28,479 nt of DNA, from positions 1 to 28,479 of the IMG/VR virus record IMGVR_UViG_3300025120_000392; one strand, written 5' to 3'. Source of the stretch: a virus. Shown here one piece after another: positions 15,970-23,302 of the stretch. How positions within the stretch are numbered: position 1 is the first letter of the stretch; each line of letters opens with the position of its first letter. Position numbers and translations under genes: made by a program. The notes beneath the pieces are model-generated. The model did not search any database. It was not told where the DNA came from and saw nothing but the letters and a program-made list of their open reading frames with translations.

Positions 15970-17528
15970 GATATAACGTCCCTATATAAATCAACTAAAC
16001 TTGTATGAGCATCTACTTTTCCTTGTAGCATGGCATACATTTTTCTCTCTACTTCTGATCCCTGTAAATGAACTACAGTCATCTTATTCTTTTGTCCCAC
16101 TCTATCAATACGAGCAATACATTGTAGGTAAGCCTCAACTGAACTAACAGGCGACCAAAAAACAACTGTGTCTGCTTTAGTCAAAGTCACGCCGTGCGAA
16201 GCTGACTGAGGTTGAATAATAAGAACCCTAGGGTCATCAAAGTTTTGAAACCTATTAAATATATTACGGCGTTCGTTTGCACTTACATCACCATTAATAA
16301 TCTCACACCCATAACCTTGCTTTACTAAATGTCTATTAACCAATTCTATTGTATGTCTGAATGGGACAAATATTAGTATCTTTTCATTTGTTTCATCTAT
16401 TACTTCATTAAGTGCGGCGAGTCTTGGTTTAATATCAAACTCAATAACATCTTTTTTGTCGGTGTAAACGGCTCCACCTGAAATCTGTAGTAGCTTGGTC
16501 AAGCCACTTGCAGCGTTAACTGCACTAATCATTTCACCCGCAGCTTCGATAAGCATTTGATCTTTTAAGGTTTTATAATACTTAACTACTTGAGGAGTTA
16601 GTGGCACATCTCTAGTCTGATACATGACATCAGGTAAATCTAAACAATCATTTTTAGCAAATCGTATCGCAGGTTGTAATGCTTTAAATACTAAATCTTT
16701 TGCAGCCGATCTTGGCACCCACTTAAATCTTGTTACTTGGGTCATAACTTTATCTCGCCACGCCCCACTAAATTTTGGGACTCTCTCTGGCGAGACTAGC
16801 TTGGCTAGTCCATATGCGTCTACAGGCGATTGAGCTGCGGGAGTTCCTGTCATAAGCCATAACCTAGTTTCAGGTTTAATTATCTTTGCTAACGTCTTCC
16901 ACCTCGCCGTGCTTGGTGATTTGTATGCGTTAGCTTCGTCTATAATAATCAGATCAAAATTATTTTTTGCTATAGTCTCTCTAACAATACCTACGCCATC
17001 ATAATTAATACATATAAAATCAAAGGGCTCTTCAATAATTAATTCTCTTTTCTTTTGTGTTCCATGAGCAACCCCTACTGTTCGGTGCATAACCGTATTC
17101 TGAACATCAGCTTCCCATGCAGAATACATAATAGACAACGGGCAAATAATTAACACTCGTTTAATTAAACCGAGCTTCATAAGATAATCCGCCGCCCATA
17201 AAGCAGAAGAAGTTTTACCTGTCCCCGCTTCGTTGAAACAGAATCCTCTTTTATTTATAGATAAAAATTCAGATGTAGTTTTCTGATGATCGAACGGCTC
17301 AAAGACCCCGGGCCAATCATAGTCTCTAGTAATGGGAGACGGTAAAGGTTTACGAAAAGAAACTAATTGGTTTAACCTTGTCATCTCTTGCACCCCCCAA
17401 TATATCACTACTTCGGATAGGTTGCCTTTTTGTCCGACAACTTCAAACTTCTCAATCTCTTTCTCAATATGTGGAACCATATAATCAGGCACCGTCATTT
17501 TTACTGCTGTGTTATCTATAACTTGCAT
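15966..17528 (-). CDS. SNF2-family DEAD/H-box helicase (superfamily 2)
   Basis: A 520-residue protein with the full superfamily 2 motif set. F-x-P-x-HQ near 78-82 is the Q-like motif. Walker A is NEAGTGKT (99-106), motif II is IIIDEAN (194-200) and motif III is TGTP (227-230). ILIFVPFRHTI (384-394) starts the second RecA domain. Motif V is SHGVTLTKAD (444-453) and motif VI is QCIARIDRVGQ (469-479). These match SNF2/Rad54-like ATPases, which translocate on duplex DNA. In phages such proteins replace or assist the fork helicase, or remodel recombination intermediates. It is the first gene after a 68-base spacer that carries a good promoter, so it likely heads a sub-operon running to 10441. Its exact substrate is not decided by sequence. 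Confidence 0.93.
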   Translation of the reverse strand: MQVIDNTAVKMTVPDYMVPHIEKEIEKFEVVGQKGNLSEVVIYWGVQEMTRLNQLVSFRKPLPSPITRDYDWPGVFEPFDHQKTTSEFLSINKRGFCFNEAGTGKTSSALWAADYLMKLGLIKRVLIICPLSIMYSAWEADVQNTVMHRTVGVAHGTQKKRELIIEEPFDFICINYDGVGIVRETIAKNNFDLIIIDEANAYKSPSTARWKTLAKIIKPETRLWLMTGTPAAQSPVDAYGLAKLVSPERVPKFSGAWRDKVMTQVTRFKWVPRSAAKDLVFKALQPAIRFAKNDCLDLPDVMYQTRDVPLTPQVVKYYKTLKDQMLIEAAGEMISAVNAASGLTKLLQISGGAVYTDKKDVIEFDIKPRLAALNEVIDETNEKILIFVPFRHTIELVNRHLVKQGYGCEIINGDVSANERRNIFNRFQNFDDPRVLIIQPQSASHGVTLTKADTVVFWSPVSSVEAYLQCIARIDRVGQKNKMTVVHLQGSEVERKMYAMLQGKVDAHTSLVDLYRDVIS

Positions 17529-17555
17529 ACACCGTTCTCTCTATTGTGGAATATT

Positions 17556-17583
17556 AGTGTAACATATCCCAAACATGAGTCAA
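17556..17583 (-). promoter_or_regulatory. Putative sigma70-type promoter for the helicase-to-primase sub-operon
   Basis: On the minus strand TTGACT (17578-17583) and TACACT (17556-17561) are separated by 16 bases, matching 5 of 6 and 4 of 6 consensus positions. They lie in the only spacer of notable length in the 10441-24080 cluster, about 28 bases upstream of the helicase ATG. No other promoter of this quality is visible between 10441 and 24080, though the overlapping genes could hide weak ones. Confidence 0.55.
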
Positions 17584-17596
17584 GTGCTGGTTGACA

Positions 17597-18268
17597 TTAA
17601 GTTCTTTGAAATTCGCAGGTTTTTACAGAACACCATCCGCAAAGGGGTGTAGGGTTAGGGCGCCAATTACCGTACTCGTAAGCTAGGTCTAGGCGTGTGA
17701 GGATTTTCTCAAAAGTTTTCCAATGCTTTTCTTTGTCTTCTCTTTTGTATTGAGCAGTTATAAAACTATTTTTAGCAACAAACATTAGCCCACCTTTAAC
17801 TGTATTTACTTCAGGGAAGTGTTCAAAAATCATGAGAGCCATAAGTTTTAACTGTTTAGTATCAGGGTATTTATTACTGCCTGTTTTATAATCAACTACA
17901 AACGCATAGTCCCCGTCAATAATAACAAGATCGGCTATGCCGCGGCAGTATCTATCTTCACTATCAAAGGCACAAGGTTTTCTATCGTGTGTCAAAGCCA
18001 TCTCTAATTCACAATGTTTAGTTCCCGGAATAGCTATTAGCTCATCTACCATACTTTTAAACTGTTGGTAGTTCTTTGCTAACTCAACACCGTCTCTTAC
18101 ATAATTCTCTAATGCAGTATGAACCTCTTTACCATAAATCATGGCTTCGTTTTCTTTAACTGTATAATTTTTAAGCACCCGTATTTCATGATATTGCTTT
18201 GGGCAATTTTGATATTGTTTAAGTGAAGAAAAACTCCATGTGTAATTGTCTTTAGTTTGTTCTTCCAC
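17597..18268 (-). CDS. PD-(D/E)XK nuclease, RecB/Cas4-like, with probable Fe-S cluster
   Basis: A 223-residue protein. It shows WSFSSLKQYQNCPKQY at the start, YGKEVHTALE (H50), GIADLVIIDGDYAFVVDYKTG with D113, D126 and K128 as the nuclease core, and QLKLMAL (Q139) as the following helix: the order of the PD-(D/E)XK RecB/Cas4 type. C22 together with C210, C213 and C218 forms the one-plus-three cysteine pattern that holds a 4Fe-4S cluster in Cas4 and AddB. The likely role is a DNA exonuclease for recombination or for degrading host or intermediate DNA. The start is GTG at 18268, with AAGGA 6 bases upstream, and overlaps the preceding stop as TAGTG. Prediction of a nuclease is firm; the cluster is inferred from cysteine spacing. 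Confidence 0.88.
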   Translation of the reverse strand: MEEQTKDNYTWSFSSLKQYQNCPKQYHEIRVLKNYTVKENEAMIYGKEVHTALENYVRDGVELAKNYQQFKSMVDELIAIPGTKHCELEMALTHDRKPCAFDSEDRYCRGIADLVIIDGDYAFVVDYKTGSNKYPDTKQLKLMALMIFEHFPEVNTVKGGLMFVAKNSFITAQYKREDKEKHWKTFEKILTRLDLAYEYGNWRPNPTPLCGWCSVKTCEFQRT

Positions 18269-18408
18269 TATCTTCCTTGCCCACGATATTTTTTGAAGTC
18301 TTTCTTAAAGTATTTGTTCATAGTAGAAGTCTTGGCTACCCTACCACCTTGACTTGTTCGTTTATGTATGGGTTCTCTTTCTTGTTCCGTTTGTTTTATT
18401 TTAGCCAT
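18268..18408 (-). CDS. Very small basic phage protein (46 aa)
   Basis: The frame extends back to 18462, but I place the start at the ATG at 18408, giving MAKIKQTEQEREP and then a Lys/Arg-rich tail ending MNKYFKKDFKKYRGQGR. GAGG precedes this ATG by 9 bases and it overlaps the HNH stop by 8 bases. The pattern (short, ending SxMNKxxKxxxKKYRGQGR) is one I recognise as a widespread tiny phage protein. The very high basic content suggests nucleic-acid contact, but no function is known to me. The stop overlaps the GTG of the nuclease gene by 1 base. Confidence 0.7.
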   Translation of the reverse strand: MAKIKQTEQEREPIHKRTSQGGRVAKTSTMNKYFKKDFKKYRGQGR

Positions 18409-18916
18409 TCCATCTTTCCTCATTAAAATTTTGTTTTGCTCTATTCCATGTTGCGGGAACAATCTGTAAGTTATCTAGTGAGTGTGTACCCCCTTTAGAT
18501 AAAGGCCTAATGTGGTCTACTTCCCACTTAATATCTGTTATTTCTGAAAGCTTTGAGGACATAGTATATACCCATCTCGCCATCTGTTTATCTTCGCTAG
18601 AAATAATACAATTGTTTTTTTGTTTATTTGCTTGATATGTCTTTGCATATGCATTTAGTTTACCTCTATTAGCTTCAATATAAGATTTCATATACGTCTT
18701 TCTTTTTTCTTTGTTGACTTTTCTATAAGCCATCTTTTTTGCTAATATCTTTTCTCTATTAGCTTTATAGTGCATTTTACTATACGCAATCGTCCTTTCT
18801 TTATTAGCTTCACGATAAGCTTCTATTTTTTCTATATTAGCTCGGTAATAAGCTTTATACTTTTCTTTGTTTCCCTCGTACCAAGCTTTTCTATCTTCAG
18901 GATTCTTATGCGGCAT
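18401..18916 (-). CDS. HNH endonuclease with N-terminal tandem repeats
   Basis: A 171-residue protein starting at the ATG at 18916 (AAGGA 6 bases upstream, TGATG overlap with the previous gene). The C-terminal 45 residues are an HNH domain: WEVDHIRPLSKGGTHSLDNL with D134 and H135, H145 and N149, then N158 in ATWNRAKQN. Before it, residues 14-100 contain seven copies of a basic unit with core A-N-[KR]-E-K. Its Asn falls at 16, 27, 38, 53, 68, 83 and 97, a spacing of 11 that turns into 15. Such lysine-rich repeats may form a long helix that grips DNA. It may be a homing-type or a packaging-related nuclease; position within the replication cluster favours a mobile or accessory gene. No cysteine pair typical of the zinc-bound HNH type is seen. 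Confidence 0.87.
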   Translation of the reverse strand: MPHKNPEDRKAWYEGNKEKYKAYYRANIEKIEAYREANKERTIAYSKMHYKANREKILAKKMAYRKVNKEKRKTYMKSYIEANRGKLNAYAKTYQANKQKNNCIISSEDKQMARWVYTMSSKLSEITDIKWEVDHIRPLSKGGTHSLDNLQIVPATWNRAKQNFNEERWNG

Positions 18917-19185
18917 CAATTGTCCTTAGTAAAAGTTTTAGGGTCTACTCCGACGAAGCCACAGGATTGTGGTTCGGTTATTTCAAATCCAAATACATCA
19001 GGGTGGTCGCCAGGAAGATTGCTATACTCCGTTAATAAACAACTTGCCGCCATATATTCACTACAGTTCTCATGATAGTATTCTATTGCCGTCTGGCAGT
19101 CATTAAAATATCCAACGAATTCTAGATCGTCGTAGTCGCCACTCAGACTTACTGTCAAAATGAATGCACCTTCTGTTAAAGTCAT
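18916..19185 (-). CDS. Small hypothetical protein
   Basis: An 89-residue acidic protein beginning MTLTEGAFILTVSLSGDYDD. It contains a beta-like stretch, DDLEFVGYFNDCQTAIEYYHENC, and three further cysteines or polar turns. I recognise no family. GGAG lies 9-10 bases before the ATG, the stop overlaps the HNH ATG as TGATG, and it sits 11 bases after the oxygenase-like gene, so it is almost certainly translated as part of the operon. The early hydrophobic part is short and is not a clear signal peptide. Confidence 0.68.
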   Translation of the reverse strand: MTLTEGAFILTVSLSGDYDDLEFVGYFNDCQTAIEYYHENCSEYMAASCLLTEYSNLPGDHPDVFGFEITEPQSCGFVGVDPKTFTKDN

Positions 19186-19196
19186 TTCTTTTTCTC

Positions 19197-19856
19197 CTAA
19201 AAAAATGCTTCTAGTAACCCATCTCGTCTGACTATATGTCCTTGCAATGTAATTCTGTATTCATTAGGGATATATTTTTTCATACCTGCTATCCTATGAA
19301 TTATTTGTCCATTATGTATCACTAGGTCTTTCTCATTATACGCTAAGTGTTGCTGTTGATGAAACTCGTCTATGTAGTCCATGCCACCGCCAGATTTAGG
19401 TAGCTTAACCGCCAGAGTAAAAGCATAGCTATCTATATCATCTAGCCCTAGTGTAGTATGAGGATAGTCTTGATGCCAATTGCCTGTTATCTTTAAAAAC
19501 TTTTTGTCACTTGGAAAGATATGAAATCCCGGAACTCTTAATTGGGTCGTTAGATAAACATCTTCTGCAAATACACTATTCAATACTACCCCTATTTGTG
19601 TATATAAATCAGCAAATGTGTGAACCATTATCTCATTTTCAACAGATAGATTTTTATAATATTCTTTTGTTTTTCCGTCAAGATACGCCCCTCTACCTAA
19701 AGTATAAAACGGGTAGTCTTTTGACCTACTAATCCATTTGTCTTTCGCAGACAAAACTTTATTAGTTATCGCTTCTCTATCAATATCCATAGGTATAACA
19801 GTAAAAGGTGATGTTTTTCTTACCACTTCTTCTTCCCACTCAATATCTAAATCCAT
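19197..19856 (-). CDS. 2-oxoglutarate/Fe(II) dioxygenase-like protein
   Basis: A 219-residue protein from the ATG at 19856 (GGAG 7 bases upstream, TAATG overlap with the polymerase stop). The pattern of a 2OG-Fe(II) oxygenase is visible: NWHQDYPH with H128 and D130 (the HxD pair), a glycine-rich turn LPKSGGGMDYID, then VIHNGQIIHRIAG (H181, H187) and about 14 residues later EYRITLQGHIVR with R201, the usual 2OG-binding arginine. Enzymes of this fold hydroxylate proteins, nucleobases or small molecules. The assignment rests on this spacing alone, and the substrate cannot be read. Its place directly behind the polymerase gene makes modification of nucleic acid or a replication protein an attractive but unproven idea. 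Confidence 0.68.
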   Translation of the reverse strand: MDLDIEWEEEVVRKTSPFTVIPMDIDREAITNKVLSAKDKWISRSKDYPFYTLGRGAYLDGKTKEYYKNLSVENEIMVHTFADLYTQIGVVLNSVFAEDVYLTTQLRVPGFHIFPSDKKFLKITGNWHQDYPHTTLGLDDIDSYAFTLAVKLPKSGGGMDYIDEFHQQQHLAYNEKDLVIHNGQIIHRIAGMKKYIPNEYRITLQGHIVRRDGLLEAFF

Positions 19857-21724
19857 TAACAATCTCCGTAGTTATCAGCCACGCCTGATTCACAAGCAAT
19901 AGGCAATCCGTCTGCCCATTCAGGTGCAATAGACATGATGTTCTCAATATACTTTGTTCCAGACTCTACTTCTTCATCAGGTAGCACACAAACAACTGCG
20001 TCATGAACTGTCAATGCGGGTCTATACTTCTCATTAATCTGTATCATCTGTTCCCCAATCACAATCCTAGCTAATGCTTGAACTACATTCTCGGTTACAC
20101 TCCCACCCCAAATAGTGACTTGCATGTTATATCTTTTTTTATATAGATAGCGTTTATTAGATTCAGAAGTGTCTACATGAAGATCGGGATAGCGTATATA
20201 AAGTCCGTTCGGAAACTTGATTCCCTCTTTGTCTACGAGTAAAGTGTTGTGCTTGTCTAAATAGTATGGTTCTTTCCCCTCGGGCCAATAAACTAAATCT
20301 TGCAATGCGTTCTCACAAGTTCGCCAGAAGTCCGTAACCTTATTGTTCATCTCTCTATACACCTGAACTAATCTTTTACATTCGGCTTCATCGAACTCTA
20401 CACCCGCACCTAGCTTCAAAACATTCTGAAGTTTAGCAGCACCCGTTCCATATCCTAATCCTAGAATACAAGTCTTACCGACTGCTCGTTCTACCTTGTT
20501 TCGCTTGTCTATCTTCCTGTTATAAACCTTACTTGCAAACTCACAATAAACATCTCTACCCTCGGCATACCATTGTGTGACATCTTCTTGTCCTGATAGC
20601 CATACTAAAATCCTAGCTTCAATCTGAGATGAGTCGCAGTTAATTACCTTATGACCATATGGTGCGACCACCGCTTGTTTCAATGTTTTCTTCCGTGCGT
20701 CTCTCGACGGTAAGTTCTGAAAGTTAACTTTGTCTGACCCTGACCAACGCCCCGTATGCGCCCCGTAGTATTTCAACGGGATAGGTAGCCTACCTTTGTT
20801 TCTAGCACCCACGCCTATGAATCGTTCTATCCTAGTTTTTTCTATCGTAGACTTCGTGCCTAACCGAACGGCACACAACTCTTGTATAAAAGAGTCCTCA
20901 TGCCCCTGCAAGTCTATAAATCCTTGGTCAGTCTTTGCTAATGCAAAGGTTTCTTTTTCGGTCGTAGGGGATATCTTCATAGGAACAACTGCACCCAACT
21001 CGGTTATCAATTCAGCAAACTGTTTGTTACTTGCTAACTTCTTCCTAACAGATTCTACATCTTCACACTCAAGTCTAGCCATGAGTCCTTGTAACAACTC
21101 CTGGGTTTCTATCTTAAGTTCTTCAAGTCTTGTAATAAGTAGCCCGTCGTTAACTTCTAGTAGGGGTTCTGTAAACATTCTAATAGTTATATCTATTAGT
21201 TTTAATTCGTCGTGGGGAAAGTCTTTGGATAAAATCTGAAATAGTTTATAGGTTAACTCGGTGTCATTGATACAGTATTGCCCATATCTATGTAGTTCGT
21301 GAGGTTGAAAGTCCTCTAACCTTTTACCTTTAGCGTCAAGGACTTCTGTTCCTTTTTCACCTAGATTGTAATGCTTGGATAAGTATGCTAACGATCCCCC
21401 CGCGTTTGTTCCATGTATTGCACGAGCCATACACAAAGTGTCAAGGTATATCTTTGGGGTTATGTTATATATAAAACTTAAGATAGCCCCGTCAAAAAGC
21501 ATATTGTGGCAGACAAGTAATGAATTATCCCAATCTATTTTATCAAGTGCTGCCTTGAGTTCTTCATGTGAACCTGAATACCATTTAGTCTTGCCGTCAT
21601 CTATCTTGACCGCAAACCCAACTACTTGAAACTTTGGGTCTCTAATGTATTCTTCTGTTGTTAAATTTGATAAGCTGAAACCTACATCATAAAATGTTTC
21701 AAAGTCAATCGTTATTAGATTCAA
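19856..21724 (-). CDS. polA: Family A DNA polymerase with 3'-5' exonuclease domain
   Basis: A 622-residue replicative polymerase. The exonuclease motifs are DFET (D7, E9), CHNMLFDGA (N74, D78) and Y150-C-I-N-D154. Polymerase motif A is INCDSSQIEAR (D364), motif B is R413-AVG-K417-TCI-L421-GLG-Y425 and motif C is VHDAVV (H574, D575). GAHTGRWSGSDKVNFQNLP (321-339) is the conserved template/primer region. There is no 5'-3' exonuclease domain, as usual for phage enzymes. The residue equivalent to Phe762 of E. coli Pol I is Leu421. The start must be TTG at 21724: an in-frame TAA lies 21 bases upstream, and the first internal ATG comes after the exonuclease motifs. AAAGGG precedes it. It overlaps the upstream zinc-ribbon gene by 20 bases and the oxygenase-like gene as TAATG. 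Confidence 0.95.
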   Translation of the reverse strand: MNLITIDFETFYDVGFSLSNLTTEEYIRDPKFQVVGFAVKIDDGKTKWYSGSHEELKAALDKIDWDNSLLVCHNMLFDGAILSFIYNITPKIYLDTLCMARAIHGTNAGGSLAYLSKHYNLGEKGTEVLDAKGKRLEDFQPHELHRYGQYCINDTELTYKLFQILSKDFPHDELKLIDITIRMFTEPLLEVNDGLLITRLEELKIETQELLQGLMARLECEDVESVRKKLASNKQFAELITELGAVVPMKISPTTEKETFALAKTDQGFIDLQGHEDSFIQELCAVRLGTKSTIEKTRIERFIGVGARNKGRLPIPLKYYGAHTGRWSGSDKVNFQNLPSRDARKKTLKQAVVAPYGHKVINCDSSQIEARILVWLSGQEDVTQWYAEGRDVYCEFASKVYNRKIDKRNKVERAVGKTCILGLGYGTGAAKLQNVLKLGAGVEFDEAECKRLVQVYREMNNKVTDFWRTCENALQDLVYWPEGKEPYYLDKHNTLLVDKEGIKFPNGLYIRYPDLHVDTSESNKRYLYKKRYNMQVTIWGGSVTENVVQALARIVIGEQMIQINEKYRPALTVHDAVVCVLPDEEVESGTKYIENIMSIAPEWADGLPIACESGVADNYGDC

Positions 21725-21887
21725 GTTTTCCCTTTCTCTCTTTTATACAAAATCCTTTTAAGTTCATCACACCCATGTCTGATTCAATAGAGCAATACCA
21801 CTTGCCCCCGTGATTAATCTTTGCGTCTTTACCACACTCGCAACAAACTGCGGGACCAACTCGGTTATCTTCTTTTATAATAGTCAT
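21705..21887 (-). CDS. Tiny zinc-ribbon protein
   Basis: A 60-residue protein with CCECGKDAKINHGGKWYCSI: C15 or C16 with C18, then C32, and C47 in GFCIKER, enough to hold a zinc. Its ATG overlaps the stop of the next upstream gene as ATGA, and its own stop lies 20 bases inside the polymerase frame, so expression of the two is linked. The WYCSIE segment resembles WCSIEC of the neighbouring gene, so the two may be diverged copies. Function unknown; a nucleic-acid or protein adaptor role is typical for such ribbons. Confidence 0.72.
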   Translation of the reverse strand: MTIIKEDNRVGPAVCCECGKDAKINHGGKWYCSIESDMGVMNLKGFCIKERKGKLESNND

Positions 21888-22078
21888 AATTTATTCGCAT
21901 ATTTTGTATGTTCATCACGACATTCTATACTACACCACCTACGATTGTCTTTTACTTTTGCTTCACACCATATACAACGCCCTGTATTATTATCAGGCAC
22001 TTCAGTATCTACATTAGATAATGTTGCTTCGAGCATAAGCCGAGTTTCTTTATCGGCATTATCTAAATCATCACTCAT
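21884..22078 (-). CDS. Tiny zinc-finger protein
   Basis: The frame runs from 22099, but I choose the ATG at 22078 because it overlaps the upstream stop as ATGA, giving 64 residues (MSDDLDNADKETRLMLEATL ...). The C-terminal half has C35-x-x-C38 and C49-x-x-x-C53 in GRCIWCEAK ... RRWCSIECRDEH, a compact zinc site known from many small phage proteins. The N-terminal half is an acidic helix. Its stop overlaps the next ATG. Function unknown. Confidence 0.75.
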   Translation of the reverse strand: MSDDLDNADKETRLMLEATLSNVDTEVPDNNTGRCIWCEAKVKDNRRWCSIECRDEHTKYANKL

Positions 22079-22293
22079 ACCATATGTCCCTTTGTCCATG
22101 GACTTTTTCTTATTCTTTGTTTAGCAGTTATAGGTTTAGGTAGGACAACTCCCCACCTTTCTAATACTGAAATAGCTACTCCCGAGTAAACTGCTACTTT
22201 GTTTCTTGTAGTTTCAGGTTTTCTATTCATATAATCTTCTGCTCTTTCTATAATCTTTTTCTTTTCTTCTTCAGTGTAAGCCACTTTTGGCAT
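22075..22293 (-). CDS. Small phage protein with possible helix-turn-helix
   Basis: A 72-residue protein. An acidic-basic helix (TEEEKKKIIERAEDYMNRK) is followed by ETTRNKVAVYSGVAISVLERWG (about 28-48), which has the helix-turn-helix look: a small first helix, a Gly turn, and a second helix with V-L-x-x-W. A basic C-terminal tail follows (KQRIRKSPWTKGH). The ATG is preceded by two AAGGA-like sites. It could be a minor DNA-binding regulator; this is weaker than the clear HTH at 13465-13767. Confidence 0.62.
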   Translation of the reverse strand: MPKVAYTEEEKKKIIERAEDYMNRKPETTRNKVAVYSGVAISVLERWGVVLPKPITAKQRIRKSPWTKGHMV

Positions 22294-22308
22294 TCCTTTT
22301 CCTTTCGT

Positions 22309-22521
22309 TTAAAATAAACATTCTTCACAATTATCAAACGCTAATTCGTATTGTGAGATTTGTTGTGTTGGTTTCGGTTGTTTTAATCTTACTATCCTAC
22401 CTTGAAAATGATTTTCAGTAAACCACTTTGCTTCACTTTTACTCCACCTATACTTCCTAATAATCTCGCCCTCATCATCTAGTAGGGCGTGAGTAAAGTC
22501 ACTCAACGCCTTTATCCTCAT
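22309..22521 (-). CDS. Small conserved-type phage protein
   Basis: A 70-residue protein. HALLDDEGEIIRKYRWSKSEAKWFTEN matches a motif I know from tiny phage proteins (a short strand, then D-x-x-G-x-[IV]-x-RK-[FY]-x-x-K-x-EA). The C-terminus has NCEECLF. The ATG at 22521 overlaps DUF3310 by 23 bases and lacks a close binding site. A TTG at 22506 lies just after GAGGATAAAGG and would shorten the protein by 5 residues and the overlap to 8 bases. Function unknown. Confidence 0.68.
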   Translation of the reverse strand: MRIKALSDFTHALLDDEGEIIRKYRWSKSEAKWFTENHFQGRIVRLKQPKPTQQISQYELAFDNCEECLF

Positions 22522-22732
22522 ATGATTTTATCTGCCTTTGGGCATACCATATCATTTTCTTTAGGTCTTGAATTGGGTTTCCCTTATGTTTACATCTCAT
22601 CAGGTATTTGCCACATTGCCACAACAAAGGGTCTTGCGGAAAAAACTCTTCCAATACATCTATGACTTCAAACTTTGTCGTAGTGTAGTGTTTGGGTCTG
22701 TCGACGGGATCGTCTTTTAAATTTGCTCTCAT
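22499..22732 (-). CDS. DUF3310 protein
   Basis: A 77-residue protein with the DUF3310 pattern: DPVDRPKHYTTTKFEVIDVL at the start, then LLWQCGKYLMRCKHKGNPIQDLKKMIWYAQRQI. The family is widespread in phages next to nucleotide and replication genes. Its biochemical role is not settled. GAGGG stands 8 bases before the ATG, and it lies 4 bases after the VRR-NUC gene. Confidence 0.87.
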   Translation of the reverse strand: MRANLKDDPVDRPKHYTTTKFEVIDVLEEFFPQDPLLWQCGKYLMRCKHKGNPIQDLKKMIWYAQRQIKSYEDKGVE

Positions 22733-22736
22733 GTAT

Positions 22737-23042
22737 TTACCCTCTTAATAAATTTATGTCTTGCGTTTTAAAAAATAATTCTAATGCGTCTAGGTCGGTT
22801 TCGTCAATGACCATTGAATATCCCCCCGCCTTTCTTATCTCGGATAGGTTTCTATTTTGAAGTGCCGTTGGTTTATTACCATTAGCTTTACACTCAATAC
22901 CTAAAAACATTCCTTTATAACAGGCGATAATATCAGGCACACCCGATGAACCATATCCCCCTGTTGACGCGTAAAAGTGGTAGCAGTCGTTCGCTTTTAA
23001 TATCTTCACCACTTTGTTTTTAACTTTCTTTTCAGGTGTCAT
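22737..23042 (-). CDS. VRR-NUC nuclease
   Basis: A 101-residue stand-alone VRR-NUC domain. It has E4 in the first helix, SGVPDIIAC (D37), FLGIECKANGNKP (E50-x-K52) and ALQ (Q62), the complete catalytic order of this PD-(D/E)XK branch. Phage members cut branched or single-stranded DNA structures such as Holliday junctions. Its ATG overlaps the upstream stop as ATGA, with GAGGGGG 6-7 bases before the ATG. It is likely to act in recombination or in resolving replication products with the SNF2 helicase and the PD-(D/E)XK protein of this cluster. Confidence 0.92.
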   Translation of the reverse strand: MTPEKKVKNKVVKILKANDCYHFYASTGGYGSSGVPDIIACYKGMFLGIECKANGNKPTALQNRNLSEIRKAGGYSMVIDETDLDALELFFKTQDINLLRG

Positions 23043-23302
23043 AAATACCCCCTCGATATAACAGGGATAATACTTAACTTATTTCCCTCGGAAGTCCACA
23101 ACGCACCCGCGTCATTACCCTCGTCGTCCATCATAGGAACAATCCAATGCCCGTCAGTGAATTCTATAACGATATTAGCTTTAGTCCACCCTAGGTCGTC
23201 TACTTCTTGGGCAGTCATATATCTAATATGTTTAACAGTTTTACCCACTAAAAAGTTACTTACTTTGCCCGTCCAATTTTCTACTAATCCCTCAGTCTTC
23301 AC
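23039..23302 (-). CDS. Small conserved-type phage protein
   Basis: An 87-residue beta-rich protein. LVGKTVKHIRYMTAQEVDDLGW, then VIEFTDGHWIVPMMDDEGND-x-GAL, then IIPVI. This pattern (RY-[ML]-x-x-x-E-x-x-x-LGW ... DG-x-x-[LI]-x-P-x-x-DDEGND-G) is a small phage family I recognise but whose role is not known to me. The start is GTG at 23302, supported by a near-perfect AGGAGG 5 bases upstream, and overlaps the previous gene by 11 bases. Confidence 0.78.
   Translation of the reverse strand: MKTEGLVENWTGKVSNFLVGKTVKHIRYMTAQEVDDLGWTKANIVIEFTDGHWIVPMMDDEGNDAGALWTSEGNKLSIIPVISRGYL

Noticed and set aside
20796-21239. 147-aa plus-strand frame
   Set aside because: It is antisense to the polymerase, Ser-rich and low in character: a shadow.
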